From Methylophilaceae bacterium 11 (lineage in GTDB: Bacteria > Pseudomonadota > Gammaproteobacteria > Burkholderiales > Methylophilaceae), in NCBI GenBank assembly GCA_000525025.1, contig JCKJ01000001.1, positions 1,302,001-1,366,000 on the forward strand: a stretch of DNA of 64,000 bases, written 5' to 3'. The notes under the pieces are model-generated. The model was not told the origin of the DNA and searched no databases. It saw nothing but the letters and a program-made list of their open reading frames with translations. The translations under genes and the position numbers were made by a program. This document shows, one piece after another, positions 17,922 to 25,392 of this stretch. Position 1 is the first letter of the stretch. Each line of letters starts with the position of its first letter.

Positions 17922-18325
17922 TGCAGGTTCAAAACGACGCTCAACCTTACGACACCATCAACATCACGCCGATGCTGGATTTGGCTTATGTATTGCTGGT
18001 GATCTTTATTTTGATGACCACGGCCGGTGTGCAGGGGCTGACGATGAACCTGCCCAAACCGTCTAACAAACCAAGTACAGAGAAGCACGACGTGAAAATT
18101 GTTCAGGTGCAGCAAGGTGGCTCCGTCACCATCAACGGTGCAGGTGTGAGCATGGCGGAATTGGAAAGCCAGCTTAATAGCGCTAAAGCCGCAGACCCTA
18201 AATTTAACGTGATGATTAAAGGCGATGCCAAAGTGCCTTATGCAGGCGTAGTCAGCGTGATTGATTTGGTGAACAGACTAGAAATAGAAAACGTGGGTTT
18301 GGTCACCGGACGTATTGGAACTTAA
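17921..18325 (+). CDS. exbD: ExbD/TolR family protein, second copy
   Basis: A 134-residue paralogue of the preceding protein. It keeps the TM helix and the key Asp (D20, NITPMLDLAYVLLVIFILMT), with a different periplasmic domain (LPKPSNKPSTEKHDVKIVQV onward). Two ExbD genes with one ExbB suggest a hetero-dimeric ExbD pair inside the ExbB pentamer. Only 2 bases separate it from the TonB-like gene. Confidence 0.93.
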   Translation: MQVQNDAQPYDTINITPMLDLAYVLLVIFILMTTAGVQGLTMNLPKPSNKPSTEKHDVKIVQVQQGGSVTINGAGVSMAELESQLNSAKAADPKFNVMIKGDAKVPYAGVVSVIDLVNRLEIENVGLVTGRIGT

Positions 18326-18327
18326 GG

Positions 18328-19029
18328 ATGCAAGTGACTCACGATCCGATGATTGATGGCGAAGACGCAAATACCATGCAATTGTGGTTGAAGCGTATTG
18401 CCATTGGGCTACTCGCGCTACTGGTGCTGGGTGCCATTGGCTACGGAATTAGCAAATTGATGTCTGGTGGGGCAACACACAAAAAACAAGTGACCACCAT
18501 TAAGTTATTACCAGATACGCCGCCACCGCCACCGCCGCCACCCCCAAAGGAGCCGCCAAAAGAACAGCCTAAGGAGCAACCCAAAGAAGCGCCTAAAGCC
18601 CCTGAGCCTAAGCCAGCAGAAACGCCACCGGCTGAAAACTTGAAGATGGAAGGTGCGGCAGGTGATGGCCCTAGCCCGTTTGCTGCAGGGGCGGTGAGCA
18701 ATGACTATAAAGGTGGCGATGTGAAAACCATCGGCTCGGATGGTGGTGCCAAATTCAATTGGTATGCGGGTTTGGTCAAATCGCAAATTGAAAATGCGCT
18801 GGAAAAAGATAAGAACATCACCCAAGGGCAGTACAAATTAGTGGTGAATGTGTGGATTAAATCTAACGGTGATGTAGAGAGACTGGACTTGGTGCAATCC
18901 GATGCCAAAGATGACGTAGAGCAAGCTGTGAAGGCAGCGTTGAACAGCATGCCACGCATACGAGAAGCGCCACCTGAAGGTATGCCGCAGCCCATTAAGT
19001 TACGTATTTCTGCAAGAAAGCTTGGCTAA
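18328..19029 (+). CDS. tonB: TonB-like energy transducer
   Basis: A 233-residue protein with one TM helix near the N-terminus (about 20-45, IAIGLLALLVLGAIGYGI). A Pro-rich and Pro/Lys/Glu-rich periplasm-spanning stretch follows (nine prolines in a row, then repeated KEQP/KEAPKAP units). The C-terminus is a TonB_C-like domain (about 145-233, with YAGLVKSQIENALEKDK and QYKLVVNVWIKSNGDVERL). It carries mechanical energy from the ExbB/ExbD motor to an outer membrane receptor. Here the outer membrane proteins within reach are the TpsB transporter and the porin encoded next. The window has no classical TonB-dependent siderophore-type receptor. Confidence 0.9.
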   Translation: MQVTHDPMIDGEDANTMQLWLKRIAIGLLALLVLGAIGYGISKLMSGGATHKKQVTTIKLLPDTPPPPPPPPPKEPPKEQPKEQPKEAPKAPEPKPAETPPAENLKMEGAAGDGPSPFAAGAVSNDYKGGDVKTIGSDGGAKFNWYAGLVKSQIENALEKDKNITQGQYKLVVNVWIKSNGDVERLDLVQSDAKDDVEQAVKAALNSMPRIREAPPEGMPQPIKLRISARKLG

Positions 19030-19063
19030 CAAGCAGTAAATGAATAGATGAGAGAACAATAGA

Positions 19064-20680
19064 ATGATTAAACACTTGCCGATGAAAAAGATATCCCTTG
19101 CGATTTCCATCATGATGGGCTTAGGCATGACTGCGACACAAGTCCAAGCGGATGAACGTGAATCACTGGAGCAGTTAAAAGCCACCACGACCAACTTGAT
19201 TGATCTGTTAGTTAAAGAAGGCGTATTGCCTAAAGACAAAGCAGATGCTTTGGTGAAAAAAGCGACAGAAGATGCCGCCAGACAAGTCAAACAGCAACAG
19301 GCGTTGGATGCGCTTGTAGCAAAACCAAACGAAACGGCTGTTGTGGATGAGAAATCGGTACGCGTGCAATATGTGCCAGAGCACGTGAAAAAAGAAATGC
19401 GCGCCGAAATTGAAAAAGAAGTAATGACCAAACTCAACTATAAAGCAGGTGAGCGCTTGGGCTTGCCTGGCTGGCTGGACCGTATTGAGTTTTACGGCGA
19501 TATTCGTTTACGTGCACAAGAGGATAGCTTTGCGTCTGATAACGCAGACATCGCTCGTTTAAACGATCCAGAGCAGGATATGAATCTTAAAAATTCCACA
19601 GTAGATAGAGATCGCTTGCGTGTACGTGCTCGTTTGGGTGCAGATATCAAAGTGAATGACTGGCTCACGGGTGGCTTGCAGTTTGTAACAGGCTTGCAAA
19701 CAACACCCGTCACGCCTAACCAGACCGAAGGGATTGCACAAGGTAAATATATTTTTGGTTTAGACCGCGCATTTTTAAAAGCCACACCAAGACCTTGGTT
19801 GATGGTAGAGGGTGGGCGCTTTGCTAACCCGTTTCTGTACACAGATATTATGTTTGACCCCGATTTGGCGTTTGATGGCGTGGCGGCAACATTTTCGCCT
19901 AAATTAACCGATACACTCACCTCGTTCACGACAGTTGGCGCCTTTCCTATTGAAGAAGTCGAATCGTCTGAAGATAATAAGGCAAAAGACAAATGGTTGT
20001 ACTCATTGCAAACTGGGCTGAAATGGCAAGCACCGAATAAATCTACGGTGAAGTTGGCAGTGGCTTACCATGATTACAAAAATGTAGAAGGACAGTCTAA
20101 TTCGGTTGGTTTAAATGACTACAGCGGCACTGCACCTGCCTTCAGACAGCGTGGCAATAGTACTTTTGATATCAATGCGGCGAACCTTCCAGGCCAAGCA
20201 TCCATTATTGGTCTGGCCTCCAAGTTTGAGCAAATCAATATTATCGGTCAAATCGATTTTCTCAATTTTGACCCGGTACATGTCACCCTCACTGGCGATT
20301 ACATCAAGAATATTGGTTTTGATAAAAACGAGATCCTGAGAAGAACAGGCAATCTCTATAAAGAGGAAACTGATGCATACCAAGTAAAAATGGATGTAGG
20401 CACCAAAACGTTTAGCGGGCTACGCTCTGAGGCGATTGAAAAAGATGATTGGCAAGTATCGTTGGCCTATAAACGCATAGAAGCCGACGCTGTATTAGAT
20501 GGCTTAAACGACTCCAACTTTAGGTTAGGCGGCAGCGATGCTAAAGGTTGGGCTTTAGTGGGTAATTATGCGATTGATAAAAATACATGGGTAGGCGCAC
20601 GCTACTTATCTGCTGATACGGTAAGCGGCTTGGATTATTCGGTCGATGTATTTTTATTGGATTTAAATGCCAAGTTCTAA
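19064..20680 (+). CDS. Putative porin (Porin_5 type) with coiled-coil periplasmic N-terminus
   Basis: A 538-residue outer membrane protein. It has a signal sequence and a helical, charged N-terminal region (about 30-140: LEQLKATTTNLIDLLVKEG, then LPKDKADALVKKATEDAARQ). A long barrel follows, starting around IEFYGDIRLRAQED and ending in an aromatic residue (LDLNAKF), as barrel proteins do. ATG 19064 follows GAGAGAA; ATG 19082 is an alternative that gives a tidier signal peptide. The N-terminal part contains NETAVVDE, which resembles a TonB box (ETxVV); with a tonB gene directly upstream this is suggestive but unproven. It is the fifth gene of the Exb/Ton operon. Confidence 0.8.
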   Translation: MIKHLPMKKISLAISIMMGLGMTATQVQADERESLEQLKATTTNLIDLLVKEGVLPKDKADALVKKATEDAARQVKQQQALDALVAKPNETAVVDEKSVRVQYVPEHVKKEMRAEIEKEVMTKLNYKAGERLGLPGWLDRIEFYGDIRLRAQEDSFASDNADIARLNDPEQDMNLKNSTVDRDRLRVRARLGADIKVNDWLTGGLQFVTGLQTTPVTPNQTEGIAQGKYIFGLDRAFLKATPRPWLMVEGGRFANPFLYTDIMFDPDLAFDGVAATFSPKLTDTLTSFTTVGAFPIEEVESSEDNKAKDKWLYSLQTGLKWQAPNKSTVKLAVAYHDYKNVEGQSNSVGLNDYSGTAPAFRQRGNSTFDINAANLPGQASIIGLASKFEQINIIGQIDFLNFDPVHVTLTGDYIKNIGFDKNEILRRTGNLYKEETDAYQVKMDVGTKTFSGLRSEAIEKDDWQVSLAYKRIEADAVLDGLNDSNFRLGGSDAKGWALVGNYAIDKNTWVGARYLSADTVSGLDYSVDVFLLDLNAKF

Positions 20681-20713
20681 TATGCCCAGTTCTAACATGC
20701 ACAGTTCTAATAT
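20669..20713 (+). repeat. Three tandem 15-bp units spanning the porin stop codon
   Basis: Units GCCAAGTTCTAATAT, GCCCAGTTCTAACAT and GCACAGTTCTAATAT follow each other exactly. The first contains the stop codon of the porin. Read in the next gene's frame, each unit encodes a five-residue Met-x-Ser-Ser-Asn repeat, so an open frame runs from ATG 20667 into the next gene. It looks like slippage-type duplication in the intercistronic junction. Confidence 0.8.
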
Positions 20714-20750
20714 GACAAATTTTCATGCAGATAGTGATAGGAGAGGCGAT

Positions 20751-21437
20751 ATGCGTATCTATTCCAAGTTAATTGCACTGATCATCATTCCATTTTTATT
20801 TGGCCTGTTTGCCGACCCAAGCTTTGCTGCGGAAAAGAAAGATAAAGCTGCGCGCAAGGCTGCATTAATGATGCAGAAAATGAAACAAGACATGGAAGCT
20901 GAAAAAGCAACGCTACAGGCACAGTTTGCAACAGAAAAGAAAACGCTGGAAGACCAACTCAAAGCAGAAACAGAAGCCAAAGATCTGGCACAAAAAAAAC
21001 TCAGTACGGCTGAATCTAAAGTGCGCAGCCTGGGTGCAGAACTCACAAAAGCAAACACTGAAAAAACAGCACTAGACACACAGCTGACGCAGACAAAAGC
21101 CGATTTGGAAACGACACAAAACAATTTGGCTGAGTTAAAAACACAGCACCAAAAAGCACTGGGCGATTTGGCGTTTAATGATGGTCAGCGTAAAACTTTA
21201 TCCACCAACTTGGCGGAGACCACCAAATCACTCAATACCTGTGAAGATAAAAACGGCAAGCTCTATACCTACGGCAAAGAGCTAGTGCAGATTTATGATA
21301 ATCCTAGCTTGTATGAATCGGTGATGCGTAAAGAAAAGTTTTTTCAACTAAAACGCGTGGAGCTGGAAAATATTTTGCAGAGTCAGCAAGATAAATTGGA
21401 CGAAGCGCGGTACGTGCACATCACTAAGCCATACTGA
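20751..21437 (+). CDS. Periplasmic coiled-coil protein, function unknown
   Basis: An exported protein of 228 residues: signal peptide MRIYSKLIALIIIPFLFGLF, cut near SFA-AEK. A long coiled coil (about 35-160) is rich in Lys, Glu, Ala, Gln and Leu heptads, and the C-terminal region is less regular (CEDKNGKLYTYGKELVQIYD, ending VHITKPY). The ATG at 20751 follows TAGGAGAGG and gives a proper signal peptide; the in-frame ATG at 20667 would add 28 residues encoded by the tandem repeat. It is the last gene of the Exb/Ton operon. A structural or scaffold role between membranes is possible; I do not recognise a family. Confidence 0.75.
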   Translation: MRIYSKLIALIIIPFLFGLFADPSFAAEKKDKAARKAALMMQKMKQDMEAEKATLQAQFATEKKTLEDQLKAETEAKDLAQKKLSTAESKVRSLGAELTKANTEKTALDTQLTQTKADLETTQNNLAELKTQHQKALGDLAFNDGQRKTLSTNLAETTKSLNTCEDKNGKLYTYGKELVQIYDNPSLYESVMRKEKFFQLKRVELENILQSQQDKLDEARYVHITKPY

Positions 21438-21448
21438 GTGGGTATGAA

Positions 21449-21485
21449 GGTTGGCTATATCGATGGTTTATCTAAATAGCCAACC
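21449..21485. terminator. Perfect 10-bp stem hairpin between convergent genes
   Basis: GGTTGGCTAT and ATAGCCAACC pair perfectly around a 17-base loop, 12 bases after the coiled-coil gene. No T-tract follows on either strand, so termination would need Rho or another factor. It may serve both convergent genes. Confidence 0.4.
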
Positions 21486-21510
21486 AGTAATTAATCACGC
21501 AGTAAGCGCG

Positions 21511-21744
21511 TTATTTCTTTTTAGATGATTTTGTTAACATTTGCGCACGCTTTTCACGCCATTCTTTCAATTCTTCGTCTTCAATTTCCAGTTGGATGGC
21601 GAGTGCCTCTTGTAACGTTAGCTTTTGGTCTTCAGCACGGCGATAGAGCTTGCCGCGCATTCTGTACTGCAGCTTGTCAATTTCATCGTCTGAGAGATCT
21701 TGTGCTTTTGCTAGGTATTCATCTTTGGCGGTTTTAATTTTCAC
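21511..21744 (-). CDS. Small charged conserved-type protein, unknown function
   Basis: A 77-residue, probably cytosolic, highly charged helical protein (LSDDEIDKLQYRMRGKLYRR, then EALAIQLEIEDEELKEWREK, ending KSSKKK). It has no signal peptide, TM segment or known motif. The composition and length look like a real small gene rather than a chance frame: even charge pattern, no rare-residue clusters. It is transcribed against the preceding operon. Confidence 0.6.
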   Translation of the reverse strand: MKIKTAKDEYLAKAQDLSDDEIDKLQYRMRGKLYRRAEDQKLTLQEALAIQLEIEDEELKEWREKRAQMLTKSSKKK

Positions 21745-21860
21745 TTGATATCCTTAAGTCAACGCATACGGGCGTAGGCCGTGCCTGCGCAGATTATAAA
21801 ACGGATGTAATAGCTGCTATGTTAAATATTTATGAAATAAATGATACACCTCAGTGTAAA

Positions 21861-21880
21861 GCATAGTCTGCATAGACTAT
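21861..21880 (+). promoter_or_regulatory. Compact repeat upstream of the second PEP-CTERM gene
   Basis: GCATAGTCT is directly repeated as GCATAGACT, and the same stretch contains the inverted arms ATAGTC and GACTAT with 6 bases between. It lies about 100 bases before the start codon, in the otherwise empty region 21745-21978. It is a plausible operator; no binding protein can be named. Confidence 0.35.
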
Positions 21881-21978
21881 ATTTTATAGGCACGCCGTCA
21901 TCACTGCGTCACGCCATTTTCATACGCTAGTTAGGTTTTAATTTGTATCATCAAAACTACTATTTAGAGGGAAGAGCA

Positions 21979-23475
21979 ATGAAAAAAAGTATGATTACTG
22001 CGCTGGTCGCTGCGCTATTTTTGCCACATATGGCAATGGCCGATAGCCCATTTACCAGCATCACGAAAGCGTGGACATACAGCCATGCCAACACGGGCGT
22101 TACATCAGAGATCAGCGCTTACGACAGTATCAGCAACACCATTTGGGTGGCGGGTGTGGTCGGTGTAGATGTCTTGAATATGAGTAACGGTAGCTTAGTG
22201 CAACATATCGATACCACCAGTTTTGGCTCTATTAATAGTATTGCCATCAATAATGGCGTGGCTGCATTTGCCATCGAATCTAGCACTAAAACCAACCCTG
22301 GTATTGTTCAACTCTACAATACAACCACGCGCGCTCTGACGAGCGGCACCAATACCATTACGGTAGGTGCGTTGCCAGACATGCTGACATTTACTGCAGA
22401 TGGCTCTAAATTGCTAGTAGCTAACGAGGGTACGCCAAGTACTTATGGCGCAAGAATCGGCAGCACAATCCCACGCGTGTTTGGCGCGGCAGCGGTAGAC
22501 CCAGCGGGCAGTGTCAGTGTGATTGATATGAATACACGTACTGTAGCGGCAACCGCAGGTTTGAATGGCGTAGCGCAATCTGGTAGCTATATCCGTACCA
22601 ATACTGGTATGGATTTTGAGCCTGAGTACATTGCTGTGAATGCTGCAGGCACTAAAGCCTATGTGACACTACAAGAGGCGAATGCGATTGGCGTGTTAAA
22701 TTTGAACACCAATCAATTTGATCAAGTGATTGGTTTAGGCGTTAAAGATTTTAGTTTGCCAGGTAACACGATCGACCCATCCAACAATGGTACCGTCAAT
22801 TTTGTGTCTGCCAATGTAAAAGGCTTTTACATGCCGGATGGTATTGCAGCCTATCAAGCCAATGGTCAAGATTACTTGGTCATGGCGAATGAAGGCGATT
22901 TCCGTGAGGATGATGGTGACCGCTCTGCAGCTAGTTCAGTAGGTGCAACAGGCGACCTCACCAATCTGCGCGTGACCAATACAGACTCATCTGTTGGTAA
23001 CTTATTTGCAGCAGGTGCAAGATCGTTCTCTATTCGTGATGCCAGTGGCAATATCGTATTTGATAGTGGTGACTTTTTAGACAAAAAAGCGGCCGAATTA
23101 GGCATTTACGATGATGCAAGAAGCCGCGACAAAGGCGTGGAGCCAGAAGGCGTGGAGTTATTTACCATCAATGGCAGAACGATTGCTGCGATTGGTTTAG
23201 AGCGCACACTAAAATCAGCAGTAGCGTTGTATGACGTGACGGATCCAACCCAAGCCAGCTTTATTGACATGATTGTGACCGATGGTGACTTAGCACCAGA
23301 AGGCATTGAAGCGTTTACATTCAATGGCTTGACTTACTTGAGCGTGACTAACGAGACATCTAACACTACTTCGCTATATAACCTTGCTGCTGTGCCAGAA
23401 CCTGAGACTTATGCCATGTTACTTGCTGGCTTAGGGTTAATGGGTGTGAGCGCACGTCGCAAAGCAAACAAATAA
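21979..23475 (+). CDS. Choice-of-anchor I domain protein with PEP-CTERM tail
   Basis: A secreted 498-residue beta-propeller-like protein. After a signal peptide (MKKSMITALVAALFLPHMAMA) the body follows the choice-of-anchor I pattern: LPDMLTFTADGSKLLVANEG, DPAGSVSVIDMNTR, FEPEYIAVNAAGTKAYVTLQ, GFYMPDGIAAYQANGQDYLV and NEGDFREDDGD. It ends in a standard PEP-CTERM tail (VPEPET, YAMLLAGLGLMGVS, ARRKANK), so the anchor here is the exosortase type. The ATG at 21979 follows GAGGGAAGAGC; an earlier ATG (21943) lacks this. Family members are predicted surface or periplasmic proteins related to phytase or phosphatase propellers; activity is not established. It stands alone, with its own terminator. Confidence 0.87.
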   Translation: MKKSMITALVAALFLPHMAMADSPFTSITKAWTYSHANTGVTSEISAYDSISNTIWVAGVVGVDVLNMSNGSLVQHIDTTSFGSINSIAINNGVAAFAIESSTKTNPGIVQLYNTTTRALTSGTNTITVGALPDMLTFTADGSKLLVANEGTPSTYGARIGSTIPRVFGAAAVDPAGSVSVIDMNTRTVAATAGLNGVAQSGSYIRTNTGMDFEPEYIAVNAAGTKAYVTLQEANAIGVLNLNTNQFDQVIGLGVKDFSLPGNTIDPSNNGTVNFVSANVKGFYMPDGIAAYQANGQDYLVMANEGDFREDDGDRSAASSVGATGDLTNLRVTNTDSSVGNLFAAGARSFSIRDASGNIVFDSGDFLDKKAAELGIYDDARSRDKGVEPEGVELFTINGRTIAAIGLERTLKSAVALYDVTDPTQASFIDMIVTDGDLAPEGIEAFTFNGLTYLSVTNETSNTTSLYNLAAVPEPETYAMLLAGLGLMGVSARRKANK

Positions 23476-23492
23476 ACTGTATTGATGCTGTT

Positions 23493-23523
23493 AAAAAAGC
23501 CTCGTATTTGCGAGGCTTTTTTA
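23493..23523 (+). terminator. Intrinsic terminator after the choice-of-anchor I gene
   Basis: AAAAAAGCCTCG pairs with CGAGGCTTTTTT around a short loop and ends in T residues. Confidence 0.9.
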
Positions 23524-23620
23524 TTGTTGAAATGCAGCTTGTGCCAGTGGTTGAAAGTAATCAGCCATCTTGGACTAAAGATAGATTGTCATTGCAATCA
23601 AAGTTTGTTAGATTAGGCTC

Positions 23621-24025
23621 ATGGCTTTAAATAACACTAGATGGGTTACGTTAGCGGTTGCTATTTGCTTTGCAATTTTGCAAGCATTGCAACCGTTTAT
23701 TCACGCGCATCTAGATACTGAGCACCCCATTCAACACACTGGTTTTCATGTGGGCGATGAGCACGAAGAAGCTTATAGTGTGGAGCATTCAGCAGACCAT
23801 GCCGTATCAAATATTCCGCATGCTACGCACACAATTTCAGTTGCTTCTGGCATTAAGCAAGATGTTGATGTTAAGTTGCTTATTAATATCCTTGCTGTGG
23901 TATTCAGTGTTTGCTTTTTACTCAAGTTACAAGCCACTCAAAAACTCAACCCCGCACTTTTATCAAACCCCAAAGAGTCTCTCAAGCGACGGCTGCCTGC
24001 CGCACGCGCTCCACCCCAACGCTAA
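23621..24025 (+). CDS. Small His-rich membrane protein leading the metal-efflux operon
   Basis: A 134-residue protein with an N-terminal hydrophobic segment (about 8-25, WVTLAVAICFAILQALQPF). A His/Asp/Glu-rich middle follows (HAHLDTEHPIQHTGFHVGDE and further His), then a second TM segment (about 88-106, LLINILAVVFSVCFLLKL) and a basic, Pro/Ala-rich tail. The loop between the membrane segments would be periplasmic and could bind metal. It is directly upstream of czcC-czcB-czcA. The position recalls CzcI of Cupriavidus, but I see no clear sequence likeness, so the name is not used. Confidence 0.65.
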   Translation: MALNNTRWVTLAVAICFAILQALQPFIHAHLDTEHPIQHTGFHVGDEHEEAYSVEHSADHAVSNIPHATHTISVASGIKQDVDVKLLINILAVVFSVCFLLKLQATQKLNPALLSNPKESLKRRLPAARAPPQR

Positions 24026-24108
24026 ATTCAATTCGTTGATAGCTACTCATTTCTAAGTCATTACTTAGATGGTAGTTATCGGATTTGTATTAGATTTGGG
24101 AGAGCATC

Positions 24109-25389
24109 TTGCTATTCACACTGAAATATTTTATTAAGCCAGTCAGCACAGCGCTTTTGATGATGGCCTTTACCAGCCATTTGGCAAACAGCGCCGAGCA
24201 TGTAGAACCAGCTTATCCATTAACGCTAGCAGCGGCAATAGACTTAGCGATGCGCGCTAATCCTAGCATTGCAGTTGCAAAGCGTGAGCTTGAAGCGATT
24301 GAAGGCGTGAGAACGCAAGCTGCGGTTCGGCCTAACCCTACCATTTCTACTTCGATGCAAGACACCCGTAGCGACACCCGCCAAATCTATCTGCAACTCA
24401 ATCAAGAAATTGAAATGGGAAATAAGCGTGAAGCCAGAATAGAGGCTGCGGATGCTTTCTACCAAAAAGCACTAGCGGCGCTTGAGAGTAGAAAAGCAGA
24501 GGTGCATGCCAATATAACCAATGCATTTTATGAGGTGTTAGCAGCGCAGGAACGATTAAAGCTAAGCAAGTCCTCTCTGGATATTGCAAATCTAGCATTG
24601 GATGCGGCTGCCAAACGCGTGAAAGCAGGTAAAAGCGCACCGGTCGAAGAGACCAAATCCAAGATAGCTGAAGTTGGCGCCAAGATAGAGTTTAATCAAG
24701 CCACCAGCCAACTCAACAGCGCACGCAAACGCTTAAGTGCGTTGTGGGGCAATCCATTGCCGGTGTTTGAGCGTGCGCAAGGCAATGTTGAGGAAATTCC
24801 GCCTGTTGCGACTTCCGCAGAGCTATCCGCCTTGTTAGAAAATGCACCAGCCATTAGCCTAGCCAAGCTAGAGATAAGCACGCGCGATGGAATGACCAAG
24901 ATTGAGCGTAGCAAAGCCACGCCCAATATCACACTTAGCGCCGGTGTCATCAATAACCAAGAGCTAGGTGGGCTGAATCAAGCATTGCTTGGATTAACTG
25001 TGCCCATACCGTTGTTTGACCGCAATCAAGGCAATCTGCAAGAGGCGGTCAGCCGCCAGTATAAGGCGCAAGATGAGCTCGTTGCATTAAGAGCACAGTT
25101 GGAAGCCAACCTTGCAACCCATTATGAGCGGCTAAGCGCATCAAGACAAAGTGCGGAATCGTTACGTAGCGAAATACTGCCTAGTGCTCAAAGTGCATTT
25201 GATGCGGCAAGTAAGGGGTTTAGTGCGGGTAAGTTTAGCTTTTTAGATGTGCTAGATGCCCAGCGCACCTTATTTCAAGCCAAATCTCAATATATTCAGG
25301 CCTTGTTAGAGGCACATCAGGCTGTTGCTGAAATCGAACGTATTTTAGGTAATCGGGTGATAAATCCAACCCAACGGACACAGGAGTAA
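24109..25389 (+). CDS. czcC: TolC-family outer membrane channel of the metal efflux pump (CzcC type)
   Basis: The 426-residue outer membrane exit duct of a tripartite RND pump. The start is TTG at 24109, chosen because GGGAGAG lies just upstream and because the frame then opens with a signal sequence (LFTLKYFIKPVSTALLMMAF, cut near ANS-AEH). Two OEP/TolC repeats follow: the first around PLTLAAAIDLAMRANPSIAV, the second around ISLAKLEISTRDGMTKIERS and GLTVPIPLFDRNQGNLQEA. It lies 3 bases before czcB. Confidence 0.88.
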   Translation: MLFTLKYFIKPVSTALLMMAFTSHLANSAEHVEPAYPLTLAAAIDLAMRANPSIAVAKRELEAIEGVRTQAAVRPNPTISTSMQDTRSDTRQIYLQLNQEIEMGNKREARIEAADAFYQKALAALESRKAEVHANITNAFYEVLAAQERLKLSKSSLDIANLALDAAAKRVKAGKSAPVEETKSKIAEVGAKIEFNQATSQLNSARKRLSALWGNPLPVFERAQGNVEEIPPVATSAELSALLENAPAISLAKLEISTRDGMTKIERSKATPNITLSAGVINNQELGGLNQALLGLTVPIPLFDRNQGNLQEAVSRQYKAQDELVALRAQLEANLATHYERLSASRQSAESLRSEILPSAQSAFDAASKGFSAGKFSFLDVLDAQRTLFQAKSQYIQALLEAHQAVAEIERILGNRVINPTQRTQE

Positions 25390-25392
25390 CAC

